From NCBI RefSeq assembly GCF_004345665.1, contig NZ_SLWR01000002.1, positions 124,001 through 188,000 on the forward strand: a DNA stretch of 64,000 nt, given 5' to 3'. The notes under the pieces were generated by a model. It had not been told where the DNA came from and did no database searches. It was given only the letters and a program-made list of their open reading frames with translations. The stretch comes from Kribbella antiqua. GTDB taxonomy: Bacteria; Actinomycetota; Actinomycetes; Propionibacteriales; Kribbellaceae. This document shows positions 18,816-28,200 of the stretch, piece after piece (the stretch's first letter is position 1; every line of letters starts with the position of its first letter). The position numbers and the translations under genes were made by a program.

Positions 18816-20036
18816 ATGTCCCCAAAGATCACCAGACCGCGGGCCGTGCTGGGAGCGATCGCGGCATCCGCGCTCGCCGTCTCCGGCATCGTCGCCACCG
18901 CGGCCGGAAGCAATGCCGCACCGGAGCCGGGTGTCAGCATCCGCGGCGCCGGCAGCTCGACCGCGATCCCCGGTAGCTACATCGTCGTACTGGCCGGCCA
19001 GCGTTCGCAGGTCCAGACCCGGGCCACGAACCAGAGCCTGGCCAGCACATACGACGTGAAGGTGCGCGACCAGTACGACGCCTCGATCAAGGGCTTCTCG
19101 GCGAACATGAGCGAGGATCAGGCGAAGAAGCTGGCCGGTGACTCGCGGGTCGCATACATCCAGCAGAACCAGAAGATCACGGTCAGCCAGGACGACCCGC
19201 CGTGGGGCCTGGACCGCAGCGACCAGCGTGACCTACCGCTGGACAAGAAGTTCGAAGCGTCGACGACCGCCGAGAACGTGAACGTCTATGTGATCGACAC
19301 CGGCATCTACGCCGCGCACAAGGACTTCGGCGGCCGGGCCTCGGTCGGCACCGACACCGTCGGCGACGGCCAGAACGGCGTCGACTGCATGGGCCACGGC
19401 AGCCACGTGGCCGGCACCATCGCCGGTACGACGTACGGGCTGGCCAAGGGCGCGAAGATCTTCGGCGTCCGGGTGCTCGACTGCAAGGGCTCCGGCTCGT
19501 CCGAGTCCGTCATCGCCGGCATCGATTGGGTCACCAAGAACGCGAAGAAGCCGGCCGTCGCGAACATGAGTCTCGGCGGTGTCGCCGACGACGCTCTGGA
19601 CGCCGCGGTGAAGGCGTCGGTCGACTCCGGCGTCACCTACGCCGTTGCCGCTGGCAACGAAAGCTCGGACGCCTGCGCCAGCTCGCCGGCCCGGGAGCCG
19701 TCCGCGATCACCGTCGGCGCGACCGACGACCAGGACCAGAAGGCGACATTCTCGAACTGGGGCAAGTGCGTCGACCTGTTCGCTCCCGGCGTGGACGTGC
19801 TCTCGGTCGGCATCACCGACCCGGAGTCGACCGCCAAGATGAGCGGTACGTCGATGGCGACGCCGCACGTGGCCGGCGGGATCGCGCTCTACCTGGCCGA
19901 CCACCCGGACGCCAAGCCGGCCGATGTGACGACCGCGCTGGTCGGCGCGGCCACCGCGGACAAGCTGGGCGACCCGGGCGCCGGCTCACCCAACAAGCTG
20001 CTGTACGTCGGCAAGGTCGACCCCACGCAGCGCTGA
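18816..20036 (+). CDS. Secreted S8 subtilisin-family serine protease (proteinase K-like)
   Basis: A 406-residue preproprotein: signal peptide (ITRPRAVLGAIAASALAVSG, cleavage near SNAAP), an I9 inhibitor propeptide (YIVVLAGQ to about VAYIQQNQKI) and the peptidase domain from about residue 128. The catalytic triad is Asp161 (YVIDTGI), His194 (GHGSHVAGT) and Ser346 (GTSMATPHVAGG). Predicted to be exported and autoprocessed. It lacks a C-terminal membrane helix, so it is not an ESX mycosin despite lying near the ESX locus. Confidence 0.95.
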   Translation: MSPKITRPRAVLGAIAASALAVSGIVATAAGSNAAPEPGVSIRGAGSSTAIPGSYIVVLAGQRSQVQTRATNQSLASTYDVKVRDQYDASIKGFSANMSEDQAKKLAGDSRVAYIQQNQKITVSQDDPPWGLDRSDQRDLPLDKKFEASTTAENVNVYVIDTGIYAAHKDFGGRASVGTDTVGDGQNGVDCMGHGSHVAGTIAGTTYGLAKGAKIFGVRVLDCKGSGSSESVIAGIDWVTKNAKKPAVANMSLGGVADDALDAAVKASVDSGVTYAVAAGNESSDACASSPAREPSAITVGATDDQDQKATFSNWGKCVDLFAPGVDVLSVGITDPESTAKMSGTSMATPHVAGGIALYLADHPDAKPADVTTALVGAATADKLGDPGAGSPNKLLYVGKVDPTQR

Positions 20037-20048
20037 AGTAACAAGTCG

Positions 20049-20080
20049 AAGGACCCGGCCGCCCCGATGGCCGGGTCCTT
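20049..20080 (+). terminator. Intrinsic terminator after the subtilisin gene
   Basis: A perfect 12-bp stem (AAGGACCCGGCC / GGCCGGGTCCTT) with an 8-base loop lies 12 bases after the stop, followed by CCCCCT. It sits between two convergent genes and may serve both. Confidence 0.85.
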
Positions 20081-20096
20081 CCCCCTATGGCCGCGG

Positions 20097-20633
20097 CTAC
20101 GCTGATTGAACGATGTTGCTGCCCTGTACGGCGACCTTCACGGCCGGCAGAGCCGTCTGGGCCGGACCGCTGACCGGGCTGCCGTCGGTGATGCTGAAGT
20201 GGCTGTTGTGGAACGGGCAGACGATCTGACCGCCTTCCACCGAGCCGATCGGGTTGCCCTGGTGGGTGCAGACGGCCGAGAAGCCCTTGTACTGCCCCGC
20301 CGTCGGCTGGGTCACCACGACCTTGGCGTCGGTGAACACCTTCCCGCCGCCGACCGGAACGTCCGAGGTCGGGCCGAGCACCGTGCCGCCACCGGAGGTC
20401 GCGGAAGGCGTCGTACTGGTGCCGGTCGTCGGCGTGGTGCTTGCCGGGGCCGAGCTGGTTCCGGTGGTGCCGGTCGAACTCGAGCTGCCCGCGTCGTCAC
20501 TGCCGCCGCAGGCGGCGAGCAGCGGCGCGCTCGCGCCGGCCAGGGCTACCATCGCCGCACAACGCAGAACGGACCGCCGGTCGCGCAGGGCGTCGACCTC
20601 CGGAGTGGACTGTGGTGCGGTGGTGTCGCTCAT
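20097..20633 (-). CDS. Rieske [2Fe-2S] lipoprotein
   Basis: The ATG at 20633 with GGAGG upstream gives 178 residues. The N terminus has a twin-arginine-like RDRRSVLRCAAMVAL signal followed by a lipobox (LLAACGG), so the protein is probably exported and lipid-anchored. A Ser/Thr-rich linker (SSSSTGTTGTSS...) precedes a C-terminal Rieske domain with CTHQG and CPFHNSHF as the Cys-His/Cys-His cluster ligands. Likely a membrane-tethered electron carrier; partner unknown. Confidence 0.9.
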   Translation of the reverse strand: MSDTTAPQSTPEVDALRDRRSVLRCAAMVALAGASAPLLAACGGSDDAGSSSSTGTTGTSSAPASTTPTTGTSTTPSATSGGGTVLGPTSDVPVGGGKVFTDAKVVVTQPTAGQYKGFSAVCTHQGNPIGSVEGGQIVCPFHNSHFSITDGSPVSGPAQTALPAVKVAVQGSNIVQSA

Positions 20634-20794
20634 GAATCTGGACCTCCAGGAGCTGCATGAGTGTTGTGTGGTGTCCGCCCGGCGAACCGGGCGCACACCG
20701 ACTCAAACGACGAGATCGCCCGAACGGTTCAGCGTTGCACCAGATTTCTTGGATTGAACCGCGATTTGAGGCTTTTCTGGGCGTTTGCTGGGTG

Positions 20795-22333
20795 TCAGCT
20801 GGTAGTCCGGGTCACTGTTTCGACCACCCGGGCGGCCAGATCCAGGAGCGCGCGGCGTGTCTCGGCCTGGAGTTCCTCACTGTGCAGCGGCCAGGCCTGG
20901 GCGATGTGGGCGTCGTACGGCAGGACGACCGGTTCCAGACCTCGCTGCCGGAAGGCCTGGACCAGCCAGGTGGCCGAACCCGGGTCGACGTTCTCCACCA
21001 TCGTGATGACGATGACGCCGCGGGTGAGCAGGACGTCCTGCCCTTCCGGTGGTAGCTGGTCGAGCTCCTGCAGGCAGTAGTTCGCCATCTGCTGCGCCGA
21101 CGGCACCACCAGCACCGCGGCGTGCGCGGACGTGGCCATCTCGCTGCCGACCTCGTCGAACATGCTGCCGGGGCAGTCGACCAAGGCCAGGCCGACGTCA
21201 CGTGCTCCCTGGGTCTGCGCCTCGGCCAGAGTGGTTCGTACGGCGTCCGCCGTACCCTCGCTGCGGACCAGGGTGACACCCTCCAGCGGCCCGGCGCCGA
21301 GGGACATCTCCAGCCGCCTGGACAGCTCGGCGCCACCGGGGTCGCAGTCGACCGCGACGACCCGGTCGGAGCGCTGCGTGGCGAGCATGGTGCTCAGCAG
21401 TGCGGTGACTGTCGACGTACCGGCTTCGGTGACCGGGCTCAGCACGCCGACGCGTCGCATGATCGCGATCGGGCGGCGGATGGTCGCGATGTTGTCCACG
21501 TCGCGCTGCATCCGGCCGGACGCCCCGACCAGGTACGCCGCCTCGGACGCGAACCGGCGGAACCGGCGGAAGACCGAGTCCCCTTGGTCGTCCGGCATCG
21601 GCGTACCGATCTGGTCGGACTGCGGCGTGGGCGCCGGTCCCCAGCCACCGTCGACCGGAGGAGCTTCCTGGTAGGGCGGCGGAGGCTGCTCGTAGACCTG
21701 CCCAGGGTGCTGCTGGTGCGGCGGTGGGTAGGACTGGTCCGGGTACTGCGGCTGCGGTGGTTCCGGGTACTGAGGCTGGTACTGGGGTTCCGGGTACGGC
21801 GGCGGCTGGTACTGCGGCTGCTGCTCGTACGGCGGGTACGGCTGATACGGCGGCGGGTATTGCTCGTACGGCGCCGGCTGGTACGGCGCTACCTGGCCAG
21901 GCGGAGGCGACGGGTAGGCAGGCGGCGGCGGAAACTGCGGCTGCTGCTCATAGGCCGGTGGCGGTGGAGGCGGCACGTACTGCGGGTCATACGGCCCTGG
22001 CTGGTACGGCGGCGGTGGCGGCGGAGGCGGGTACCCCTGCTGCGGGTACTGCTCCTGCGCATAAGGCTGGTACTGCGGGTACTGCTGCTGGGGATACTCC
22101 GGCTGGTACGGCGGTGGAGGCGGACCCTGCGGCGGATACCCGGGCTGCTGATACTCCGCCGGCTGCTGCTGGTATCCCGGCCCCTGCGGCGGAGCTACCG
22201 GCTGCTCAGGAGCAGGCGGCACGGCAGGACCCGCTTCGGTGGGCGAGTCCTCCGGGTCAGCCGGTTGTTGGGCTGGTGCCTGCTCCGCCGCCATCCGGCG
22301 CAGCATGTCACCCTGCCAGTCAGATTCAGTCAT
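20795..22333 (-). CDS. EspI-like ESX-associated NTPase with Pro/Gln/Tyr-rich N terminus
   Basis: A 512-residue protein. Residues 20-230 are Pro/Gln/Tyr/Gly-rich low complexity (repeats such as YQQPGYPPQGP). Residues 245-512 form a MinD/ParA-like fold with VAVDCDPGGAELSRRL near residue 322 and LALVDCPGSMFDEVG near 378. The P-loop position, near residue 298, reads SPVTEAGTSTVTALL, without the conserved lysines of KGGxGKT. EspI-type proteins accompany ESX systems in mycobacteria and actinomycetes and may modulate secretion. It is the last gene of the eccC-eccD cluster, separated from eccD by 10 bases. Confidence 0.8.
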   Translation of the reverse strand: MTESDWQGDMLRRMAAEQAPAQQPADPEDSPTEAGPAVPPAPEQPVAPPQGPGYQQQPAEYQQPGYPPQGPPPPPYQPEYPQQQYPQYQPYAQEQYPQQGYPPPPPPPPYQPGPYDPQYVPPPPPPAYEQQPQFPPPPAYPSPPPGQVAPYQPAPYEQYPPPYQPYPPYEQQPQYQPPPYPEPQYQPQYPEPPQPQYPDQSYPPPHQQHPGQVYEQPPPPYQEAPPVDGGWGPAPTPQSDQIGTPMPDDQGDSVFRRFRRFASEAAYLVGASGRMQRDVDNIATIRRPIAIMRRVGVLSPVTEAGTSTVTALLSTMLATQRSDRVVAVDCDPGGAELSRRLEMSLGAGPLEGVTLVRSEGTADAVRTTLAEAQTQGARDVGLALVDCPGSMFDEVGSEMATSAHAAVLVVPSAQQMANYCLQELDQLPPEGQDVLLTRGVIVITMVENVDPGSATWLVQAFRQRGLEPVVLPYDAHIAQAWPLHSEELQAETRRALLDLAARVVETVTRTTS

Positions 22334-22342
22334 TCCATCCGG

Positions 22343-23665
22343 TCAGAATGCGTTCAGCAGGTCGGTGTAGACGCCGAACACTCCCAGCGCCAGGGGAACG
22401 GTCACGAGGATCGCCCCGACCTCAAGATAGTCGAGCAGCTGAGTGAGCCGAGCCTTGACATGCTCCGCCGGTGCGAAACTGAGACCGAACACGCAGAACA
22501 TCGCCACCAGCACCAGCAGGCCGAGTGCGATGAACGCGCCGCCCTGTCCGTTCGCCGCCGCGATCAGCACACACCCCGACACCACCGCGAACGCCGCCGC
22601 GAACAGTACGGCGACCTCGCTCACCAGCGGGTACAACCGCGACCGGGACGCGAGCAAGAACGCCAGCACCAACGCGAGCGCGATCGCCCACGCACTCCCC
22701 TGCCGCAGCAGCATGATCCCGGCCACCGCGGACGACACCGCGATCGGCACAGTAGCCAGCGCCAGACCCAGGTGCGCCGCGTTCAACGCACTCCGCACAT
22801 CGCCGCGCATGATCTCCTGACCAGAGGCCCGGCGATCATCCAGACCGGACAGCCCGGACAACGCCAGCGCCATCCGCGGCAGCAAGCCGAGCAACAGCAC
22901 CGCCAGCAACGCCGCGAGCGCACCGACGCGGTCGGCAGCCAGTCCACTGCCCACACCGATCATCCACACCGCGACGAAGAGGATCGACGTCGCACTCGCG
23001 ACCACTCCACCACCGGCGACTCCGGCCGCGGCGAAGAACAACGGACCGAACGCCAGGCACAACGCGCCGACCGTGATCACGAGCCCGAGCTCCCAGCCCG
23101 CGTCCAGTGCCCAGAATCCGACGGTCAGCGCCAGTACGAGCGTCGCGACCGAGACCAACGGGATCGCGACCACCTTGTTGCCGGTGCGGCCGAGTGCGAT
23201 GCCGATGAAGGCGCAGATCGCCGCGAGCACCAGCAGGATCACACCGGTCAGCGCGTTCGGCGCGGCCACCAGCAGCGAGATCGCACCCGCGATGAGCGAG
23301 AACACCAGCCCGGCGCCGGCCAGGATCCGCCGGTGCGAAGGCTTGAACGTCGTACCGCGGCGTTTGAGGTCCTCGACCGCTTCCTCGGTCACGTCGTACA
23401 CGGTCGGAGGCGGCGGCAGCTCGCCCTCGGACGCCAGCCGCAGTACGGCGCCGTCGATGATCTGCGCCGACGCGAGCGTCCCCTCCGGCGGCACCAGTTG
23501 TCCGGCCGCGGTGGTCAGGAAGCGCCGCTGCGGCGTCTGCTGCAGTGGTTCGTCCAGCATCCGCAGCAGATCCGGGAGCAGTACGCCGAGCGGTTCGTCG
23601 GCGGGCAGCACGGCATCCAGCCGCTTCCGCTGCCCGATCACTGTGACCCGGCTGTAGGTGCTCAT
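22343..23665 (-). CDS. eccD: Type VII secretion integral membrane protein EccD
   Basis: From the ATG at 23665 (MSTYSRVTVIGQRKRLDAVLP) the protein is 440 residues: an N-terminal ubiquitin-like (YukD) domain of about 85 residues, a cytoplasmic linker (VTEEAVEDLKRRGTTF) and about eleven membrane helices from residue 125 to the end. EccD dimers form the membrane channel vestibule of ESX secretion. It lies between the EspI-like gene and a DUF6177-like gene in the ESX locus. Confidence 0.92.
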   Translation of the reverse strand: MSTYSRVTVIGQRKRLDAVLPADEPLGVLLPDLLRMLDEPLQQTPQRRFLTTAAGQLVPPEGTLASAQIIDGAVLRLASEGELPPPPTVYDVTEEAVEDLKRRGTTFKPSHRRILAGAGLVFSLIAGAISLLVAAPNALTGVILLVLAAICAFIGIALGRTGNKVVAIPLVSVATLVLALTVGFWALDAGWELGLVITVGALCLAFGPLFFAAAGVAGGGVVASATSILFVAVWMIGVGSGLAADRVGALAALLAVLLLGLLPRMALALSGLSGLDDRRASGQEIMRGDVRSALNAAHLGLALATVPIAVSSAVAGIMLLRQGSAWAIALALVLAFLLASRSRLYPLVSEVAVLFAAAFAVVSGCVLIAAANGQGGAFIALGLLVLVAMFCVFGLSFAPAEHVKARLTQLLDYLEVGAILVTVPLALGVFGVYTDLLNAF

Positions 23666-23774
23666 CCACGTCCTCGCTTCGCTCCGGGCGCGGATGAGAC
23701 ACGACACGCCCTGTCCTTGATGGTGAACTCGCTCCGCTCGTCCACGCCGCGCGTACTCCTGTTCTGGTCGTTCG

Positions 23775-24827
23775 TCATCGCCGGCCCGCCGGAGCAGCGC
23801 CGGCCGGAACGAGCTTCTTCATCAGCGCCGCGTACTTCTGCCAGTCCCGCGGGTTGCGCCCGTCGCCGATCGGGTACCAGATCGCGGGCGCGTGCGCGGG
23901 CCCGATCGCCAGGGCCCGGCTGATCCCCTCGACCTTCACCATCTCGTCGACGCTGGACGCCCGGACCGCCTCGTTCCCGGCAGCCATGCCGATCGGGCAC
24001 GCCATCCCGACGAACCGCGGCTGGTACGTGCCGTCAGCTGCGCCGTACGCGCCCATCACCATCGCCGAGACCAGCTCGAAGTGGTCGGCGATCTCGTCGA
24101 TCCACTCGCCGATCTTGTTCGCGTCCGGGAAGTCCATCGTCGGCTGGGCCACCGCCAGCGTCACCGTCTCGTCCAGCCCGGACGAAGTACGGCGCGCCTC
24201 CAGAGTGCCGACGGCCGGCTTGAACTCCGCACCCGGCTGCCCGGCCAGGACCAGCCAGGTGGGGTCCGGCGCCCGGTCACGGCAGTACTCGGTCATGGCT
24301 TCCGGACTCCACGGCTGCGTCACCGGCTCCGACGTCGACCAGCCGGCCGGGCCACTGCCGGTGGCAGCCGTGAACAGCCGCTCCGCGGTCCGCCCGAGCA
24401 CCAGGCTCTCGACCGGCTTGTGCCGGACCCGCACGGTGAACTGCAGCTGGCCGAACGGCTCCTCCTGTACGACGTAGTCCGGGTGCAGGTCCGAGTTCGG
24501 CTCCCCCGGCTTGGCGGTGGACCGGGGCAGGAACTGCTCGCCGTTCCACTTCAGCCGGACGCCGTTCAGGCCGTCGAAGTACTCGCCGTCCTCGCCGGTG
24601 ACGACCCACCGCGCGTTGAAACCGTTGAACAGCGTCGACCGGACCGGAAAGGTCAGCTTCGAGGTCTTCGGCGTGACCAGCTGCACGTCGAGCCCGGCCA
24701 CCTTGGCCGAGGTCAACGCGTCGCTGAGCCACGCGGACATGCCGATCACCGGGCGATCCTGCATCACGACGGCGACCTTTTCGGTGATCAGGTCGACGCC
24801 AGGGCTGAAGATCAGGTCGTTCGGCAT
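23775..24827 (-). CDS. ESX-linked protein, C-terminal part of a split DUF6177-like protein
   Basis: The ATG at 24827 gives 350 residues, one base after the stop of the preceding gene. Segments VAVVMQDRPVIGMSAWLSDAL near residue 15 and ARWVVTGEDGEYFDGLNGV near residue 70 resemble, from memory, the DUF6177 proteins of Streptomyces ESX loci, where this region is fused to the domain encoded by the preceding gene. No membrane segment or catalytic motif is evident. Position between eccC and eccD suggests a cytosolic ESX accessory role, possibly chaperone-like; that is inference. Confidence 0.7.
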   Translation of the reverse strand: MPNDLIFSPGVDLITEKVAVVMQDRPVIGMSAWLSDALTSAKVAGLDVQLVTPKTSKLTFPVRSTLFNGFNARWVVTGEDGEYFDGLNGVRLKWNGEQFLPRSTAKPGEPNSDLHPDYVVQEEPFGQLQFTVRVRHKPVESLVLGRTAERLFTAATGSGPAGWSTSEPVTQPWSPEAMTEYCRDRAPDPTWLVLAGQPGAEFKPAVGTLEARRTSSGLDETVTLAVAQPTMDFPDANKIGEWIDEIADHFELVSAMVMGAYGAADGTYQPRFVGMACPIGMAAGNEAVRASSVDEMVKVEGISRALAIGPAHAPAIWYPIGDGRNPRDWQKYAALMKKLVPAGAAPAGRR

Positions 24828-24828
24828 C

Positions 24829-25224
24829 TCAGTCGGTTCCCTCGCTCTTGGCCGTGGCTTGGGCTGTCTCGACACCGTCCGACGTCCACACCTTCCCGCC
24901 GAGCCGGTCGATCAGCGTGTGTGCGTACCGCTCCGCGAGCTCGCGGGCACCGTCCTGCGTGGTGGCGCGGATCTCCACCCACCACGCCGGTGTGTCCACC
25001 GAGCCGACCGCTTCGCCGAGCATCCGCTCGACCTCACCCGGCACCTGGATCAGCAGCGGCAGCTCGATCGAAACCAGCGGGTGGTCGTCGTCATCGCACA
25101 GTTGTACGACGGCGCCGCCACTCACGGCACGGACACCGAGCTCCTCCCCCGCGGCGGCAAGGCCCGCCAGCAGGTCGTCACTCGATGGGCGCCCGTCCAC
25201 GAGTGCCACCAGGTCGTAGGTCAT
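24829..25224 (-). CDS. ESX-linked protein, N-terminal part of a split DUF6177-like protein
   Basis: A 131-residue protein starting MTYDLVALVDGRPSSDDL and containing VSIELPLLIQVPGEVERMLGE near residue 50 and PAWWVEIRATT near residue 78, features I associate with the N-terminal part of DUF6177. Its ATG overlaps the eccC stop by four bases. Together with the next gene it looks like one ancestral protein divided in two. Confidence 0.65.
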   Translation of the reverse strand: MTYDLVALVDGRPSSDDLLAGLAAAGEELGVRAVSGGAVVQLCDDDDHPLVSIELPLLIQVPGEVERMLGEAVGSVDTPAWWVEIRATTQDGARELAERYAHTLIDRLGGKVWTSDGVETAQATAKSEGTD

Positions 25225-28200
25225 GTCGTTCCTCCGCTGCTCTGGGCGACGGTGCCCTCAGTGCTCTGGGTGACGGTGGCGGCCTCAGCCGGGTCGGCCA
25301 GTGCCGTCTGGACCAGCTGTGGTCCGTCGCCCCGTCGTACGAACAATCCGCGACCGGGCGGGTAGTCGCCCGGGTACGCGCCGGTGAAGAGCTGCCCCTC
25401 GCTGCGGTCACCGGACAGCACCAGACCGGCCGCTCCGGACTCGAGAACCGCGGACATGAACGGCTCGTACATCTGCCGCGACGCACCCGAGGCACGCCGG
25501 GTGACGATGAAGTGCAGCTTGATGTCCCGCCCGGCGCCGATGTACGGCAGGAACGGGTCCATCGGCGACTGCCCACCCGACGTCAGCAGGTCGTAGTCAT
25601 CAGCCAGTACGACGATCCGCGGCCCACCCTGGCCGGCTTCGGGAATCGCGCCGGTGTCGTCGGGCATCCGCTTCGCCAGCTCCTGCGAGACCCCGGCGGC
25701 CAGCCCACTGGCGACCCGGCCGGTCGGCGCGTAACCACCGACGTACGACTCGGGTACGAACTCGCGCAGTCCGCGCCGGGGGTCCATCACCGCGAACACG
25801 AGCTGGTCGGACTTGTGCCGCTCGATCAGCTGCTGAACGATCAGCCGGACGATGTTGGTCTTGCCGGAGCCGCTGTCGCCGAACACCACCAGGTTGCTGT
25901 CCCGGCCGGCCAGGTCCAGGTAGACCGGCGCCAGCGCCCGCTCGTCCACACCGATCGGCAGGACGGCCGGCTGCCGGACCTCGTCGGCCACCTGAGCTCG
26001 CGGCAGCTGCAGCGGCAGGATCCGGATCTGCGGCGCGCTCGGTCCTTGCCAGGTCGACCGTACGGACACGGCCTGGCCTTCGAGCACCTCGGACAGGTTC
26101 TCGTCGGACAGGACGCCGTCCACCCGCGGCAGCGCGAACTGGGCGAACAGCTTGCTCCCCGGCACTACCATCCGGCCCGGACCTGCCTTGCGCAGGACCT
26201 CCTGCAGGCGCCGGTCGATGTTCGAGTCCGTCGGGTCGTTCAGCCGCAGCTCGAGCATCGTGCCGAACATCGCCTGGTTCTGCATCCGGACGTCGTTCCA
26301 GCGCATCATCGACGCCACCACATGGACGCCGTAGCTGCTGCCGCGCTGGAGGACGTCGGTGATCGGCTCGTCCAGCTCGTCGAAGGTGGTCTTGATCGCG
26401 CCGAAGTTGTCGATCACCAGCACGACGTCGGCCGACGGAAGCTCCGGGATCCGGCCGGCCGCGTGGTCCTGCCGGAGCGCCTCCATGGTGTCGATCGCAT
26501 GGTTGCGGAACACCCGCTCGCGCTGGTCGATCATCGCCCGGATCTCCTCGACCGTGCGCCGGATCCGCTCCCGGTCGGTGCGCAGCGCGACGCCGCCGAC
26601 ATGAGGCAGTTCCGCCAGCGCCTGCATGCCACCACCAGCGAGGTCGAGCGCGTAGATCGCGACCTCCTGTGGCGTGTGGGTGTGGGCGAGCGAGGTGACC
26701 AGCGTCCGCAGTGCCGTCGTCTTGCCGGACTGCGGACCGCCCACGATCGCGGCGTGCCCACCGGCCCGGGTCAGGTCCAGCCGGAAGATGTCCTGGCGCT
26801 GGTTGCTCGGGTCGTCGATCACACCGACCGGCGGCCGCATCTGCGGCGTCGGCGCCGACAGCTGCAGACCACGGCCGTCAACGAAGTCGACGCGACCGGC
26901 CAGACCGTCCAGCGTGCAGGCGGTCGGCAGCGGCGGCAGCCAGATCTTCAGTACCGGCTTGGCCGCCCGGCGCACCTGGTCGACGAACACGTTCAGCACC
27001 GTCGGCCCCGTCGTACGCTCGGTCGCCTTGACTTCGTCCGGCTCCTGCTGAGCCTGCAGCTCCGCCTCGGTCGGCTGGTACGGCGGCAGCTCGTGCGGAC
27101 GTACCTCCGCCCCTTCGTCCTCGACGACGTCGTCCGTCGGCGGGACGTAAGGCCCGGACACGTACGCCGCCTTGAACCGCTGATAGACGCTGGTGTCGAC
27201 CTTGAGGTACCCGAAGCCGGGCAACGGCGGCAGGTGAAACGCGTCGGTCGTGTCCAGCACCGTGCGGCTCTCGTCCTCGGAGAACGTCCGCAGACCCAGC
27301 CGGTAGGACAGGTAGGTGTCCAGACCGCGCAGCGCACCGGACTCGATCCGCTGGCTGGACAGCAGCAGATGGACACCGATCGACCGGCCGATCCGGCCGA
27401 TCGACAGGAACAGGTCGATGAAGTCCGGCCGCTCGGTCAGCAGCTCGCCGAACTCGTCGATGATCACGAACAGGTGCGGCAGCGGCGGGAGCTCCGGATT
27501 CTGCTCGCGCTGCAACCGGTAGTCGGTGATGTTGGCCTTGTTGCCGGCGTCCTTCAGCGCCTGCTGGCGGCGCTCGACCTCGCCTTCCAGGCTCTTGTAC
27601 GCGCGCTCGATCAGGCTCGCGTCGTCGCGCAGGTTCGTGATGATGCCGGCCACGTGCGGCACACCCTCGAACGGCGCGAACGACGCACCACCCTTGAAGT
27701 CGACCAGCACGAACGCCAGGTCCTCAGGCGTGTGCGTGGCCAGCAGCGCCATCACCATCGTCCGCAGGACCTCGGACTTACCGGAACCGGTCGCGCCGAT
27801 GCACAGACCGTGCGGGCCCATACCGAGCTGGGCCGATTCCTTCAGGTCGACGAGCACGACGTCGCCGTGGTCGTCGACGCCGAGCGGGACCCGGAGGAAC
27901 GCACGATCGGGACGCCGCTGCCACAGGTGCCGGAAGTCGAGCTGGGCCGGATCGGTGATACCGATCAGCCCCATGAAGTCGACGTTGTCGCGCTGCGCGT
28001 CCTCGTCCAGCGACTCCGCGGACAGCCGCAGCGGCGCGAGCTCCCGGGCGATGCCTTCGGCGACCGCGGCGTCCATCCGGTCGACCTGGCCGCTGGCTGC
28101 CATCGGGTACTGGCCGCGGAGATCCTCGACACGGACGTCGTCGCCGTACACGGTGATCCGCATGGTCACCGAGCTCGGCTCCTGCACGCGGTCGGCGACC

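Noticed and set aside
18816..20036. Subtilisin as the missing ESX mycosin
   Set aside because: It has an I9 propeptide and no C-terminal membrane helix, both unlike mycosins, and is a typical secreted proteinase K-like enzyme.
21122..23923. Long plus-strand open frame antisense to eccD and the EspI-like gene
   Set aside because: Low-complexity Arg/Val-rich shadow of the Pro/Gln/Tyr-rich EspI-like N terminus.
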